From: Corallococcus coralloides DSM 2259
Lineage (GTDB): Bacteria > Myxococcota > Myxococcia > Myxococcales > Myxococcaceae
Assembly: GCF_000255295.1 (NCBI RefSeq)
Contig: NC_017030.1
Location: 186,001 to 250,000, forward strand
Reading direction: 5' to 3'
Length of the DNA stretch: 64,000 nt
The position numbers and the translations under genes are program-made. The notes beneath the pieces were generated by a model. It was not told where the DNA came from, did no database searches, and worked only from the letters and a program-made list of their open reading frames with translations. How positions within the stretch are numbered: the first letter of the stretch is position 1; each line of letters begins with the position of its first letter. Below, piece after piece: positions 26,643-34,634 of the stretch.

Positions 26643-28997
26643 ATGAGCACCGCACCCACAGAGTCCCCCCGTTTCTTCGGGCGCTACGAGCTCGTCCACC
26701 TCCTGGGCCAGGGCGGCATGGGAGAGGTGTACCTGGCGAAGCTGTCCGGGGCGGCGGGCTTCGAAAAGCCCTGCATCGTGAAGACCATCCTGCCGGGGCT
26801 GGTGAAGGACCGGCAGTTCCTGGACCGGTTCCACCACGAGGCCAAGGTGCTGGTGCACCTGGTCCACTCCTCCATCGCCCAGGTGTACGACATGGGCGAG
26901 GCGGACGGCACCTACTACATGGCCCTGGAGTACGTGGCGGGCGTGGACCTGGGCTACCTGCTGGAGCAGGCCCGGGTGCAGGGGCGGGCGGTGCCGGCGC
27001 CGGTGGCGCTCTACGTCGGCCAGCGCATGGCGGAGGGGCTGGGGTACGCGCACCGCAAGACGGGCACGGACGGCGAGCCCCTGGGCATCGTCCACCGCGA
27101 CGTGTCCCCGCACAACGTGATGGTGTCGTACGAGGGCGAGGTGAAGGTCATCGACTTCGGCCTCGCGAAGTCCACCGCGCGCAGCAAGTACACGCTGCCG
27201 TCCACGGTGATGGGGAAGCTGGGCTACATGTCCCCGGAGCAGGTCCGCGCCGAGCCGCTGGACCATCGCAGCGACATCTACTCCTGCGCGGTGGTGGTGT
27301 GGGAGATGCTGGCGGGCCGTGGGCTGGTTCCCCACGGCACCGTGGGCGAGATGATGGCGGCGATGTCGCATCCGGTGGTGCCGCCGCTGACGGACTTCCG
27401 TCCGGACGTGGAGCCGTCGCTGGAGGCGGTGCTGCGCCGCGCGCTGGCGCCGTCGCCGGCGGACCGGTACTCGCGGGCGGATGAGTTCGCGCGGGCGCTC
27501 AACGCGGAGCTGCTGCGCTCGGGGAATCCCCTTGGCGCGGAGGAGGTGGGCGAGTTCGTCCGCGCGCTCTGCCCGGAGGCCTTCGCGGAGCAGCGCAAGC
27601 TGACGTCCAGCGTGCACGGGGAGCGGCGCACGCCGTCGCCCGCGCCCCGGAGCGGTTCGGGCACGGGGCTGTACGGCGGTTCCGGGAGCGGTGCGACTCC
27701 TGACGCGGCGGCCGTCCAGGCCACGGAGGAGCCCGCGGGGAACAGGCCCAACACCGGGCGCATCGACGTGGACGGGCCGGCGCTCGGGCCGGGGGGCACG
27801 TTCGTGTCCCATCCCTCGGGAGCGGGTGGCGTGGCGCCGAGCACGCCGGGATCCGGTGGCGTGGCCGTGCCCGCACCGGGCTCTGGCGGTGTGGCGCGGA
27901 GCACGTCGGGGTCCGGTGGTGTGGCGCGGAGCACCGACGAGGTGGACGCGGCCGCGCTGGGAGCCACGGCGGTGCACCTGTCGCCCGCGCCGCCCAAGGG
28001 CGCCGTGGTGGCGGGCACGTCCGGACCGCTGCCGGCGCAGCCCGAGCCCCGCAGGCCGGTGGCGCGGATCGCCGTGGCGGCGCTGCTGCTGGTGGGCGCC
28101 TCCGTGGGCATCACCGCCTACGTGCTGCGTCCGAACACGGCCGAGCAGCCCGTGGTGCCCCAGACGCTCCCGCCGTCCGAGCCGGTGGTGGCCGCCGCGC
28201 CCCCGAAGGTGGAGGAGCCGCCTCCCGCGGTGACGCCGACCGAGGAGCCCCCGCCCGAAGCGGCGGTGGACGCGGGCGTGGTGGCGGGCGCGGAGGAGCC
28301 GGAGGTGAAGCCGGTGACGAAGCCCGTCCCCGGGACGAAGCGGCCCGCGACGCCCCAGGTCGAGCTGGTGCCTGCGCATCTGCCCGTGGCGAAGATCGGC
28401 GCAACGGGCGGCGGCCAGCGCGTGGTGAACGCGTCAGTGCCGTCCGGCATCAACGCGGGCACGGTGTTCAAGGTGGTGGGCCCTCCGCAGAAGGGGACCC
28501 GCAAGCGTCCGGTGCTGGGGACGGCGACCGTGGAATTCATCAACCCGAACCGCGAGCGCATGACCCTGCGGCTGGACGCGGACGCGGACGCAGCGAAGGA
28601 GCCGCGCTTCCTGCTGATGACCGTGCGCCCGTCGGGGCCGACGCTGCCCACGACGGCGTCCGAGTCTCCGCAGGCCGCCACGCCCGCGCCCGAGCCGAAG
28701 CCCGTGGAGCGCTCACGCCTCCTGGGACAGGTGGAGATCGATGGCATCCTGGGGAGCAGCCTCAACAGCACCCTCTATGTGATCAGCTCCGACACCCGGA
28801 CCTGGCACAACTGCGCCATCGTCCTGAACGGACGGAAGGAAGCGCGGATGGCGAGCCTCGAGCCCTACAAGACGCACAAGGTTCCGGTGGGCGAGCCCTA
28901 CTTCAAGGTGAACTACAAGGCGCCTCCGGTGGGAGAGAAGGCCGTGTGGGTGAGCTGCGACGAGGGCGAGGACACCTTCGCGCTGCGCAGGCGCTGA
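26643..28997 (+). CDS. Hanks-type Ser/Thr protein kinase with single TM helix and extracytoplasmic tail
   Basis: About 784 aa. Kinase domain at residues 12-285: Gly loop LGQGGMGEVYLAK, Lys in CIVKTI, catalytic HRDVSPHNVM, DFGLAKS, activation end MSPEQ. A low-complexity linker follows with repeated GSGGVA units, then a transmembrane helix (ARIAVAALLLVGASVGITAYVL, about 480-501). The outer part has a Pro/Glu-rich stretch and two beta-rich segments; the last, near DTRTWHNCAIVLNGRKEARMASLEPYKTHKVPVGEPYFKVNYKAP, may be the sensor. PknB-like architecture but no PASTA repeats. ATG 26643 chosen from the kinase domain start. Followed by a terminator hairpin. Confidence 0.92.
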   Translation: MSTAPTESPRFFGRYELVHLLGQGGMGEVYLAKLSGAAGFEKPCIVKTILPGLVKDRQFLDRFHHEAKVLVHLVHSSIAQVYDMGEADGTYYMALEYVAGVDLGYLLEQARVQGRAVPAPVALYVGQRMAEGLGYAHRKTGTDGEPLGIVHRDVSPHNVMVSYEGEVKVIDFGLAKSTARSKYTLPSTVMGKLGYMSPEQVRAEPLDHRSDIYSCAVVVWEMLAGRGLVPHGTVGEMMAAMSHPVVPPLTDFRPDVEPSLEAVLRRALAPSPADRYSRADEFARALNAELLRSGNPLGAEEVGEFVRALCPEAFAEQRKLTSSVHGERRTPSPAPRSGSGTGLYGGSGSGATPDAAAVQATEEPAGNRPNTGRIDVDGPALGPGGTFVSHPSGAGGVAPSTPGSGGVAVPAPGSGGVARSTSGSGGVARSTDEVDAAALGATAVHLSPAPPKGAVVAGTSGPLPAQPEPRRPVARIAVAALLLVGASVGITAYVLRPNTAEQPVVPQTLPPSEPVVAAAPPKVEEPPPAVTPTEEPPPEAAVDAGVVAGAEEPEVKPVTKPVPGTKRPATPQVELVPAHLPVAKIGATGGGQRVVNASVPSGINAGTVFKVVGPPQKGTRKRPVLGTATVEFINPNRERMTLRLDADADAAKEPRFLLMTVRPSGPTLPTTASESPQAATPAPEPKPVERSRLLGQVEIDGILGSSLNSTLYVISSDTRTWHNCAIVLNGRKEARMASLEPYKTHKVPVGEPYFKVNYKAPPVGEKAVWVSCDEGEDTFALRRR

Positions 28998-29021
28998 ACG
29001 CGAGCCCAAGCCGGCTCGCGT
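28998..29021. terminator. perfect 9-bp hairpin between convergent kinase and RDD genes
   Basis: ACGCGAGCC (28998-29006) and GGCTCGCGT (29013-29021) form a perfect stem with a 6-base loop, starting at the base after the kinase stop and ending 6 bases before the RDD gene stop. Likely a bidirectional terminator. Confidence 0.7.
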
Positions 29022-29027
29022 GACGCC

Positions 29028-29705
29028 TCAGGGCTTCAGCCGCGTGGCGGCCACGGGGCACTCGTTGCGCAGGAACTCCGTGACCTCCGTGTCGCCGCCG
29101 TTCGCGTTGCGCACCGCGCGGGACAGGGACGCGCGGCACTGCCAGGTGACCTCGCGCGTGCCGTGGCAGCAGTGCCACCCGGTCAGCGTGCGGTCCAGGT
29201 ACTGGAGCATCTCCTGCCGCGTGGGCGTGACGATGCTCCACACCGCGCCCGCCAGCAGCACCAGCCCCACGAGCGGCAGCGGCAGGCTCCGCGCCCAGCC
29301 CCGGAGGCCGCCCGGAATCACGGCCGCGTGCACGCCCAGCTGAGCATCCAGCGGCCGGCGTTGCAGCACCACCTGCAGCAGCAGCTCCACCGGCGCGGTG
29401 AGCGCGCGCAGCAGCCCCGCGCCCAGGCCGGGCACCCTTCCTTCCGTCCGCTCCAGCTTGAGGCCCAGGGCGTGACGGCCCGGGGTGAGCCCCGTCAGCC
29501 CGCCCACGCAGGACAGCACCACCCAGGCGGCCCCCATGGCGAACCCCAACAGCGCCGGCGTGGACACCCACTCCGCCGCGCGCACCGCCCCCCAACCCAC
29601 GAGCGCCGCGCCCGTGAGGTCCAATGCATCCGCCACCCAGAGCCGGTTCTGGAACCGGGCCTCGGTGGGCGGAGTGTCCATGGAGAACAACGTCCCGTCG
29701 CTCAT
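29028..29705 (-). CDS. RDD family membrane protein
   Basis: 225 aa. The pattern NRLWVADALDLTGAALVGWGAV (R...D start of TM1), a second hydrophobic helix AMGAAWVVLSCVGGLTGLTPGRHALGLKLER and a third LPLPLVGLVLLAGAVWSIVTP fits RDD domains, whose namesake R-D-D residues line the helices. The C-terminal 70 residues are soluble and hold Cys residues (WHCCHGTREVTWQCR, RNECPVA), perhaps forming disulfides. Function unknown; some RDD proteins are Na+/H+ antiporters or accessory proteins. It converges on the Ser/Thr kinase. Confidence 0.7.
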   Translation of the reverse strand: MSDGTLFSMDTPPTEARFQNRLWVADALDLTGAALVGWGAVRAAEWVSTPALLGFAMGAAWVVLSCVGGLTGLTPGRHALGLKLERTEGRVPGLGAGLLRALTAPVELLLQVVLQRRPLDAQLGVHAAVIPGGLRGWARSLPLPLVGLVLLAGAVWSIVTPTRQEMLQYLDRTLTGWHCCHGTREVTWQCRASLSRAVRNANGGDTEVTEFLRNECPVAATRLKP

Positions 29706-29786
29706 CAGCCTCTCTCGTGTACGAGCGGGGCGCGAGCATAGGCGGCCCGCCGCGCACAGGCGCGCTTCAAAACGCCGGGGCTGGTG

Positions 29787-30758
29787 CTACAGATCCAGCA
29801 CCAGCCGCTTGGACCGGGCGCGCGACACGCAGACCAACATCCGTTCATTTCCCGCGGGCTCTTGCTGGAAGAACGTGTCACGGTGCTCCGGAGTTCCCTC
29901 GCATACGCGGGTGACGCAGGTGCCGCAGGAGCCCGCCTCGCAGTCGCTCTCCACCTTCACGCCGTGGGTGCGCAGCACGTTGAGCACGCTCTTGCCGGCC
30001 GGCACGCGCAGCACCTGGCCGGTGCTCTTGAGCGACACCTCGAAGTCCTCCTCCGGCGTCGCGTGGGTGGCGGACGTGCCCTCCGCGGTGAAGGCCTCGA
30101 AGTGCACCTTCTCCCAGGGCCACTTGTGCAGCGTGGCCGCCTCGCGCACGGCCTTCATCAGGCCCGCCGGGCCGCAGCAGTACAGCCGGGTGCCCGGGCC
30201 GCGCGTCGCGAGCAGCGCCCGCACGTCCAGCCCCTTCGAAGGGTCACCCCCGTCGTGGTGCACGTGCACGCGGCCCGCGAAGGACGGCGTGGACAACAGC
30301 TCCCGGAAGGCGGTGCGGTCCGCGTCGCGCGTGCAGTAGTGCAGCACCCACTCCGCGCCGGTGCGCTCCAGCAGGCGCGCCATGGCCAGGAGCGGCGTGA
30401 TGCCGATGCCGCCCGCGATGAGCACGTAGCTGCGCCCGTACAGGAGGGGGAAGTCGTTGAGGGGCTCGCTCACGGTGAGCACGTCGCCCTCGTGGACGTT
30501 CTCATGCATCGCCTTGGAGCCGCCGCGGCCGTTGGCGTCGCGCTGCACGGCGATGACATAGCGGTGCGTCTCGCTCGGGTCGTTGCAGAGCGAGTACTGG
30601 CGCATGCCGTTGAGGCCCGGCACCTGCACGTCCAGGTGGGCGCCGGCTTCGAACTCGGGCAGGGCGCTGCCGTCCTGGGAGACCAGCTCGTAGGACTGGA
30701 TGCCTTCCGCTTCACGGGTGATGCGCGCCACCCGGAGGCGCAGCGTGTTCGTCGTCAC
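29787..30758 (-). CDS. phthalate dioxygenase reductase / VanB-type ferredoxin-flavin oxidoreductase
   Basis: 323 aa with three domains in order: FAD/FMN-binding barrel (AGAHLDVQVPGLNGMRQYSLCNDPSE), NAD-binding (LIAGGIGITPLLAMARLL, YCCGPAGLMKAV) and a C-terminal plant-type [2Fe-2S] domain with Cys 273, 278, 281 and 310 (DCEAGSCGTCVTRVCEG...MLVCVSRA). It passes electrons from NAD(P)H to a Rieske oxygenase or demethylase. No oxygenase subunit adjoins it, so the partner is elsewhere. Divergent from the hemerythrin gene across about 305 bp. Confidence 0.93.
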   Translation of the reverse strand: MTTNTLRLRVARITREAEGIQSYELVSQDGSALPEFEAGAHLDVQVPGLNGMRQYSLCNDPSETHRYVIAVQRDANGRGGSKAMHENVHEGDVLTVSEPLNDFPLLYGRSYVLIAGGIGITPLLAMARLLERTGAEWVLHYCTRDADRTAFRELLSTPSFAGRVHVHHDGGDPSKGLDVRALLATRGPGTRLYCCGPAGLMKAVREAATLHKWPWEKVHFEAFTAEGTSATHATPEEDFEVSLKSTGQVLRVPAGKSVLNVLRTHGVKVESDCEAGSCGTCVTRVCEGTPEHRDTFFQQEPAGNERMLVCVSRARSKRLVLDL

Positions 30759-31063
30759 GGTATTGCCCCTGTTCCCTTGCCCGCCGCCCGCGCGAGACCG
30801 ATCTGGCCGCGCACGGTGTGCATTCCGGGGCCGCCCGGGGAGTGGGGCCGGGTGCGGTTTTCCGACCGATACCGGACAGAAGGGGCCCGCCGCCCGGCTG
30901 CCCTCCTGCCGGACGCGGGGGCCAGGGCGGCGGGGGTGGGCACGGCCGGGAATCCATCCCCACCCTTCACCCCGTGCCGCGCTGCGCCAGGGCCTGCCTG
31001 GGCCCGAGCGGCTTCGCGATGGGGGAGGCGCGGCCCCCCGATTCGATGGAAGGGAGACGGCCC
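30759..31063. other. divergent intergenic region, reductase / hemerythrin
   Basis: 305 bp of G/C-rich sequence with runs of GGGGCC and CCCGCC. No gene, clear promoter or palindrome recognised. Confidence 0.35.
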
Positions 31064-31708
31064 ATGGATGCCATCACGTTGCTGAAGGCGGACCACAAGA
31101 CGGTGGAGCAGCTGTTCCGCAAGTTCGAGAAGGCGGGCGACCACGCGCTGGCGCACAAGCGCAAGCTGGTGGACGAGATGGTGCGCGAGCTGTCCATCCA
31201 CGCCGCCATCGAGGAGCAGGTCTTCTACCCGGCCGTGCGCGCGCGTTCGGAGGAGCTGTCCCCGGACGTGCTGCGGGCGCTGGAGGAGCACCACGTGGTG
31301 AAGTGGGTGCTGTCGGAGCTGGACACGCTGCCGCCGGAGTCCGAGCGCTTCGACGCGAAGGTGCACGTGCTGATGGAGAACGTGCGCGCGCACGTCACGG
31401 AGGAGGAGCAGTACCTCTTCCCGGAGGTGAAGAAGGCCTTCAAGCCGCAGGAGCTGCGGCAGGTGGGCGAGGCGCTGGAGCTGGCGAAGAAGGGCGCGCC
31501 CACGCACCCGCACCCGGCCGCGCCGGACACCCCGCCGGGCAACCTGCTGACGGGCGCGGTGGCGGCGGTGATGGACATGGGCCGGGACGCGCTGCGCGTC
31601 GCGCGCCGCAAGGCCGTCACGCAGGTGCGCAAGTCCGCGCCGCGTCCCTTGCGCAAGCCGTTGGAGTCCATGATGTCGCTGGACCAGGCAGGCGATTCGC
31701 TGCACTGA
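31064..31708 (+). CDS. hemerythrin HHE-domain protein
   Basis: About 214 aa. Residues 1-145 form a four-helix hemerythrin-like bundle with diiron ligands in LLKADHKTVEQLF, IHAAIEEQVFYPAV, LEEHHVVKWVL and HVTEEEQYLFPEV. A His/Pro linker and a basic C-terminus (RVARRKAVTQVRKSAPRPLRKPL) follow. Such proteins bind O2 or NO or act in iron and redox sensing. GGGAG precedes ATG 31064. A weak 6-bp hairpin (GCGTCC/GGACGC, 31713-31730) follows the stop. Confidence 0.87.
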   Translation: MDAITLLKADHKTVEQLFRKFEKAGDHALAHKRKLVDEMVRELSIHAAIEEQVFYPAVRARSEELSPDVLRALEEHHVVKWVLSELDTLPPESERFDAKVHVLMENVRAHVTEEEQYLFPEVKKAFKPQELRQVGEALELAKKGAPTHPHPAAPDTPPGNLLTGAVAAVMDMGRDALRVARRKAVTQVRKSAPRPLRKPLESMMSLDQAGDSLH

Positions 31709-31834
31709 GCGAGCGTCCGGCGCAGGACGCCTCGGGTCCGGTGAATGTCCGCCGGGGCTGGGGCGTCCGAAGGGGCATGAGAGGCTTTCGCGCCAGGAAG
31801 CGCGAAGGTACTCCCGCCTTGGGAAGGAGGCGCC

Positions 31835-32584
31835 ATGTCCGCTGTTCGCAGGATGTTGACGACGTTGGTGGTGCTCGCGGGCTTCACGGCCGCGGCGCAG
31901 ACGCAGGGCCCGGCCGGTTCACCGCAGCCCCGGCCGCCGGTGGATCCGCAGGTGCGCACGCTGCGCGTGGAGGGCACCGGCGAGGTGAAGGCGCAGCCGG
32001 ACGAGGCCTTCATCGACGTGGCGGTGGAGACGTCCGCGCAGACCGCGAAGGCGGCGGGCGAGGAGAACGCGAAGCGGATGGAGAAGGTGCTCGCGGCGCT
32101 GACGGGTGCGGGCATCGCGAAGCGGGACCTGCAGACGCGCAACTACAACGTCTATCCGGAGTACACGCCGTCGCCGCCGCAGGGCGGTGAGCCGAAGCTC
32201 AAGGGCTACCGGGTGAGCAACCTGGTGAGCGTCCACGTGACGGACCTGTCCAAGGTGGGGAGCCTGTTGGACAAGGCGCTGGCGGCGGGAGCGAACCGGG
32301 TGGACTCGGTGCGTTTCGGGCTGAGCCGCCAGGACGCGGTGCAGGGCGAAGCGCTGCGGCAGGCGGTGGCGCGAGCGCGCAAGTCCGCGGAGGTGCTGGC
32401 CGCGTCGCTCAACGTGAAGCTGGGAGCGGTGCTGGACGCGAGCACGGTGACGGAAGCCCCGCGCCTGTACCCGGCCACCTTCGCCATGGACATGGCGGAG
32501 TCGCGAGCCGCGCCCACCACGCCCATCCAGCCGGAAGAGCAGACGGTGCAGGCGAAGGTGACGCTCATCTTCGCGATCCAGTAG
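31835..32584 (+). CDS. SIMPL (DUF541) domain periplasmic protein
   Basis: 249 aa. Signal peptide (RRMLTTLVVLAGFTAAAQ) then the SIMPL domain: TLRVEGTGEVKAQPDEAFIDVAVET, LTGAGIAKRDLQTRNYNVYPEY, GYRVSNLVSVHVTDLSKVGSLLDKALAAGANRVDSVRFGL, and ARKSAEVLAASLNVKLG. The family (YggE, BP26) forms periplasmic or outer-membrane oligomers with a role in oxidative stress in some bacteria. GGAGG precedes the ATG. A long terminator-like hairpin follows. Confidence 0.9.
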   Translation: MSAVRRMLTTLVVLAGFTAAAQTQGPAGSPQPRPPVDPQVRTLRVEGTGEVKAQPDEAFIDVAVETSAQTAKAAGEENAKRMEKVLAALTGAGIAKRDLQTRNYNVYPEYTPSPPQGGEPKLKGYRVSNLVSVHVTDLSKVGSLLDKALAAGANRVDSVRFGLSRQDAVQGEALRQAVARARKSAEVLAASLNVKLGAVLDASTVTEAPRLYPATFAMDMAESRAAPTTPIQPEEQTVQAKVTLIFAIQ

Positions 32585-32609
32585 GCCCACGGCCCGACTG
32601 AATGCGAGA

Positions 32610-32653
32610 CACTCCAAGCCGGGACGGCGCCACCTGCGTCCGGGCTTGGAGTG
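32610..32653 (+). terminator. long hairpin after the SIMPL gene, overlapping the next ribosome site
   Basis: CACTCCAAGCC at 32610-32620 pairs with GGCTTGGAGTG at 32643-32653, extended inward by GGACG/CGTCC after one mismatch. It is a strong stem 26 bases after the SIMPL stop. Its descending arm contains the GGAG (32648-32651) that would serve the small lipoprotein ORF at 32659, so in RNA the ribosome site would be paired. Confidence 0.65.
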
Positions 32654-32658
32654 GATCC

Positions 32659-32826
32659 ATGCGTACCGGTGTCTTGTTGTGTTGCGCGGTCCTGCTCTTC
32701 ACGGGCTGCGCGCCGGCTGTCGCCAGCAGGACCCTGCGCTACTCGCCCCGGGAGTCCGCGAGGGCACGAGCTTCAGGAACGAATGCCGACCGCGCCATTG
32801 CGAACGTGAAGAATGGGGTCTGGTGA
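32659..32826 (+). pseudogene. eroded lipoprotein-toxin remnant (55 codons) ahead of a DUF2019-like gene
   Basis: A 55-codon frame with a clean lipoprotein signal (GVLLCCAVLLFTGC), then SRTLRYSPRES, close to LGYAPRESS in the full-length DUF2380 lipoprotein 2 kb downstream. After that it jumps to an unrelated short tail (NADRAIANVKNGVW) and stops. Its TGA overlaps the ATG of the next frame (TGATG). I read it as the N-terminus of a toxin lipoprotein joined by internal deletion to the toxin's last residues. It could instead be a genuine small lipoprotein. The ribosome site is buried in the preceding hairpin. Confidence 0.5.
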
Positions 32827-33172
32827 TGTCGCTTGAGAAGTTCGTAGGGGAGTTCGCCCAGAACATCGCGGCGCAGACGGACTGCATCCTCCGGGGGGAT
32901 GCGAGGGCGGGCAACAAGCACGCCGAAAAGGCGCTTGCCGCGTTCATGGCGTTGCGTGAGAAGGGCGACGCTGGCCGCGATGCACTGGCTGCGCTTTTTT
33001 CTCACGCCCGTATTGATGTCAGGATCACTGCTGCGTTCACAAGACCGCCGAAGCCTCAGCGGTTCTGGAAGATGCAGCAAAGGGCCAGGGTCTGACAGCC
33101 CTGGGTGCCCAGCAGACCCTGCGGAATTGGCAGGATGGCTCGGTGGGCTCTCGACCTCGCCTGACGAGGTGA
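32826..33172 (+). pseudogene. frameshifted DUF2019-like (immunity-type) gene
   Basis: From ATG 32826 the frame reads LEKFVGEFAQNIAAQTDCILRGDARAGNKHAEKALAAFMALREKGDAGRDALAALFSHARIDVRITAAF, the helical pattern I know from DUF2019. The original frame then becomes Arg/Gln-rich and ends near 33095. The other frame from about 33038 continues correctly as HKTAEASAVLEDAAKGQGLTALGAQQTLRNWQDGS and stops at 33172. One frameshifting indel near 33037 therefore separates two halves of one protein. DUF2019 proteins in myxobacteria commonly follow toxin-like genes, so this is probably a decayed immunity gene. A sequencing error is the alternative. Confidence 0.6.
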
Positions 33173-33317
33173 AGACAGTTCCAGGCGCGGGATCGCACCA
33201 GGCTGGGAGACAGCCGCCGACCGTCTGAACTCCTGATGGTTCGGTCGAGTTGTCGGACCTGGTGGTTATGACCAAGCCCTGCACGCCGCACCGGAGTGCA
33301 ACCAGGAGGCGCGCGCA

Positions 33318-34634
33318 ATGTGCACCCGCGGGTGGGTGGTGCTTTGGCTATGGCTTCTTCCCCTGCGAGGGGAGGCGACGGTACCGTCCGACTCCGAACC
33401 CGCGCCGCCAACACGCTCCGGGGCTTCACTGGCACGGCTGGAGGTGGCGACGCTGACGTTTCAGCCGCGCGCGGGAGTGGGCGCGGATGAAGGGTTCGTG
33501 CAGGTGGAGCCGACCCTCATTCTCGACGGAGGCGCTGAGTTCGGCCTCAACCTGGGCGCTCCGGTGCGGCTACGTCTGTGGGGGGAAGGCACGGGCCTCG
33601 TGAGCGGGGAGGATTGGGACAGCCTCTCGGACTGGGGACAGGTGGTGCGCGGCCTCAAGCTGGGTTCACACAACGCGCCTGTGGGCGTCTGGTTCGGCGC
33701 ACTGGAGTCCTACAGCCTGCTGTCCGCGCACCTCGTGCGGCGCTACTCCAACCGAAGCAATCCCGGCTACCACCCAGCGGGAGGCTTCCTCACCGGCACC
33801 CTGGGGCCTCTTTACACGCAGGCCTTCGCCTCGGACGTGCTGGGTGCTCGCCTCATGGGGGCGGAAGTCGCGCTGGACGTGCAGCACGTCCTCTTCGGCC
33901 AGCCCCATGAGCAGGGCCGCTACACGCTGGCGCTGTCGGCGGTGCACGACTGGGGGCGGGCCGGAGGACACGCGCCTTCGGTGACGCTGGCGCAACTGGA
34001 TGGCACCGCCGTGGTGTTGGTGCGGCCGGGCTTCGAAGCGCACGTTCTCGCCGGTTGGGGCGGACGACCCGGTGAGGGCGGCGCGTGGGGCGCGGTGGTG
34101 GGCGCGGGCGTGGATGCGTTGACGCCCACGTTGGATTTGCGGCTGCGGTTGGAGGTGCGCAGGCAGCATGGCGGCTTCCGGCAGGGCTTCTTCGGCCCGG
34201 ACTACGAGTTGGCGCGCTTCAGGGCTGTGGGCCCGGATGGCATGCCGCTGGCGGATTCGCCCTTCCCGGACGGCTATTCCATCTTCAGCGAGGCGGAGGT
34301 GGGCTGGGACGCGGTCCGCTACGGCGGCCTCCAAAAGCACCTGAAGCTGTCGCTGGGCGCGGAAGCCTTCTCGTGGGGCCGCTTCGACGTGGATGGGCGT
34401 GTGGCGGTGCAACTCTTCGCGCGCAGCTTCGAAGTGGCGTTGAAGGGACTCGGGGTGGGCATGGGACAGCCGGAGGCGCGCTACCTCGGCTCCGCGGAGG
34501 TCCGCTGGCGCTTCCTGGGCGGGAAGCTCTACGCGATGGGGACGGGCGGCACGCTGCTGTTCCCCACGTCGGAAGGGACGCTGCGGCCGGGAGCGTTCGC
34601 CTCGGTAGGGTTGGGGGTGGACAATGCGCGCTGA
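33318..34634 (+). CDS. outer-membrane beta-barrel-like protein heading a toxin-type operon
   Basis: 438 aa. N-terminal signal (WVVLWLWLLPLRGEA), then alternating hydrophobic strands rich in Gly and aromatic residues (FVQVEPTLILDGGAEFGLNLGAPVRLRLWGEG, ARLMGAEVALDVQHVLFG, VRPGFEAHVLAGWGG, PTLDLRLRLEVRRQHGGFRQGFFGPDYELARF, GRVAVQLFARSFEVALKGLGVG, AEVRWRFLGGKLYAMGTGGTLLF), typical of an outer-membrane barrel of about 16-20 strands. No named family recognised. GGAGG precedes the ATG. It overlaps the DUF2380 lipoprotein gene by 11 bp, so the two are co-translated. It may help place or release the lipoprotein at the outer membrane; that is inference. Confidence 0.7.
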   Translation: MCTRGWVVLWLWLLPLRGEATVPSDSEPAPPTRSGASLARLEVATLTFQPRAGVGADEGFVQVEPTLILDGGAEFGLNLGAPVRLRLWGEGTGLVSGEDWDSLSDWGQVVRGLKLGSHNAPVGVWFGALESYSLLSAHLVRRYSNRSNPGYHPAGGFLTGTLGPLYTQAFASDVLGARLMGAEVALDVQHVLFGQPHEQGRYTLALSAVHDWGRAGGHAPSVTLAQLDGTAVVLVRPGFEAHVLAGWGGRPGEGGAWGAVVGAGVDALTPTLDLRLRLEVRRQHGGFRQGFFGPDYELARFRAVGPDGMPLADSPFPDGYSIFSEAEVGWDAVRYGGLQKHLKLSLGAEAFSWGRFDVDGRVAVQLFARSFEVALKGLGVGMGQPEARYLGSAEVRWRFLGGKLYAMGTGGTLLFPTSEGTLRPGAFASVGLGVDNAR

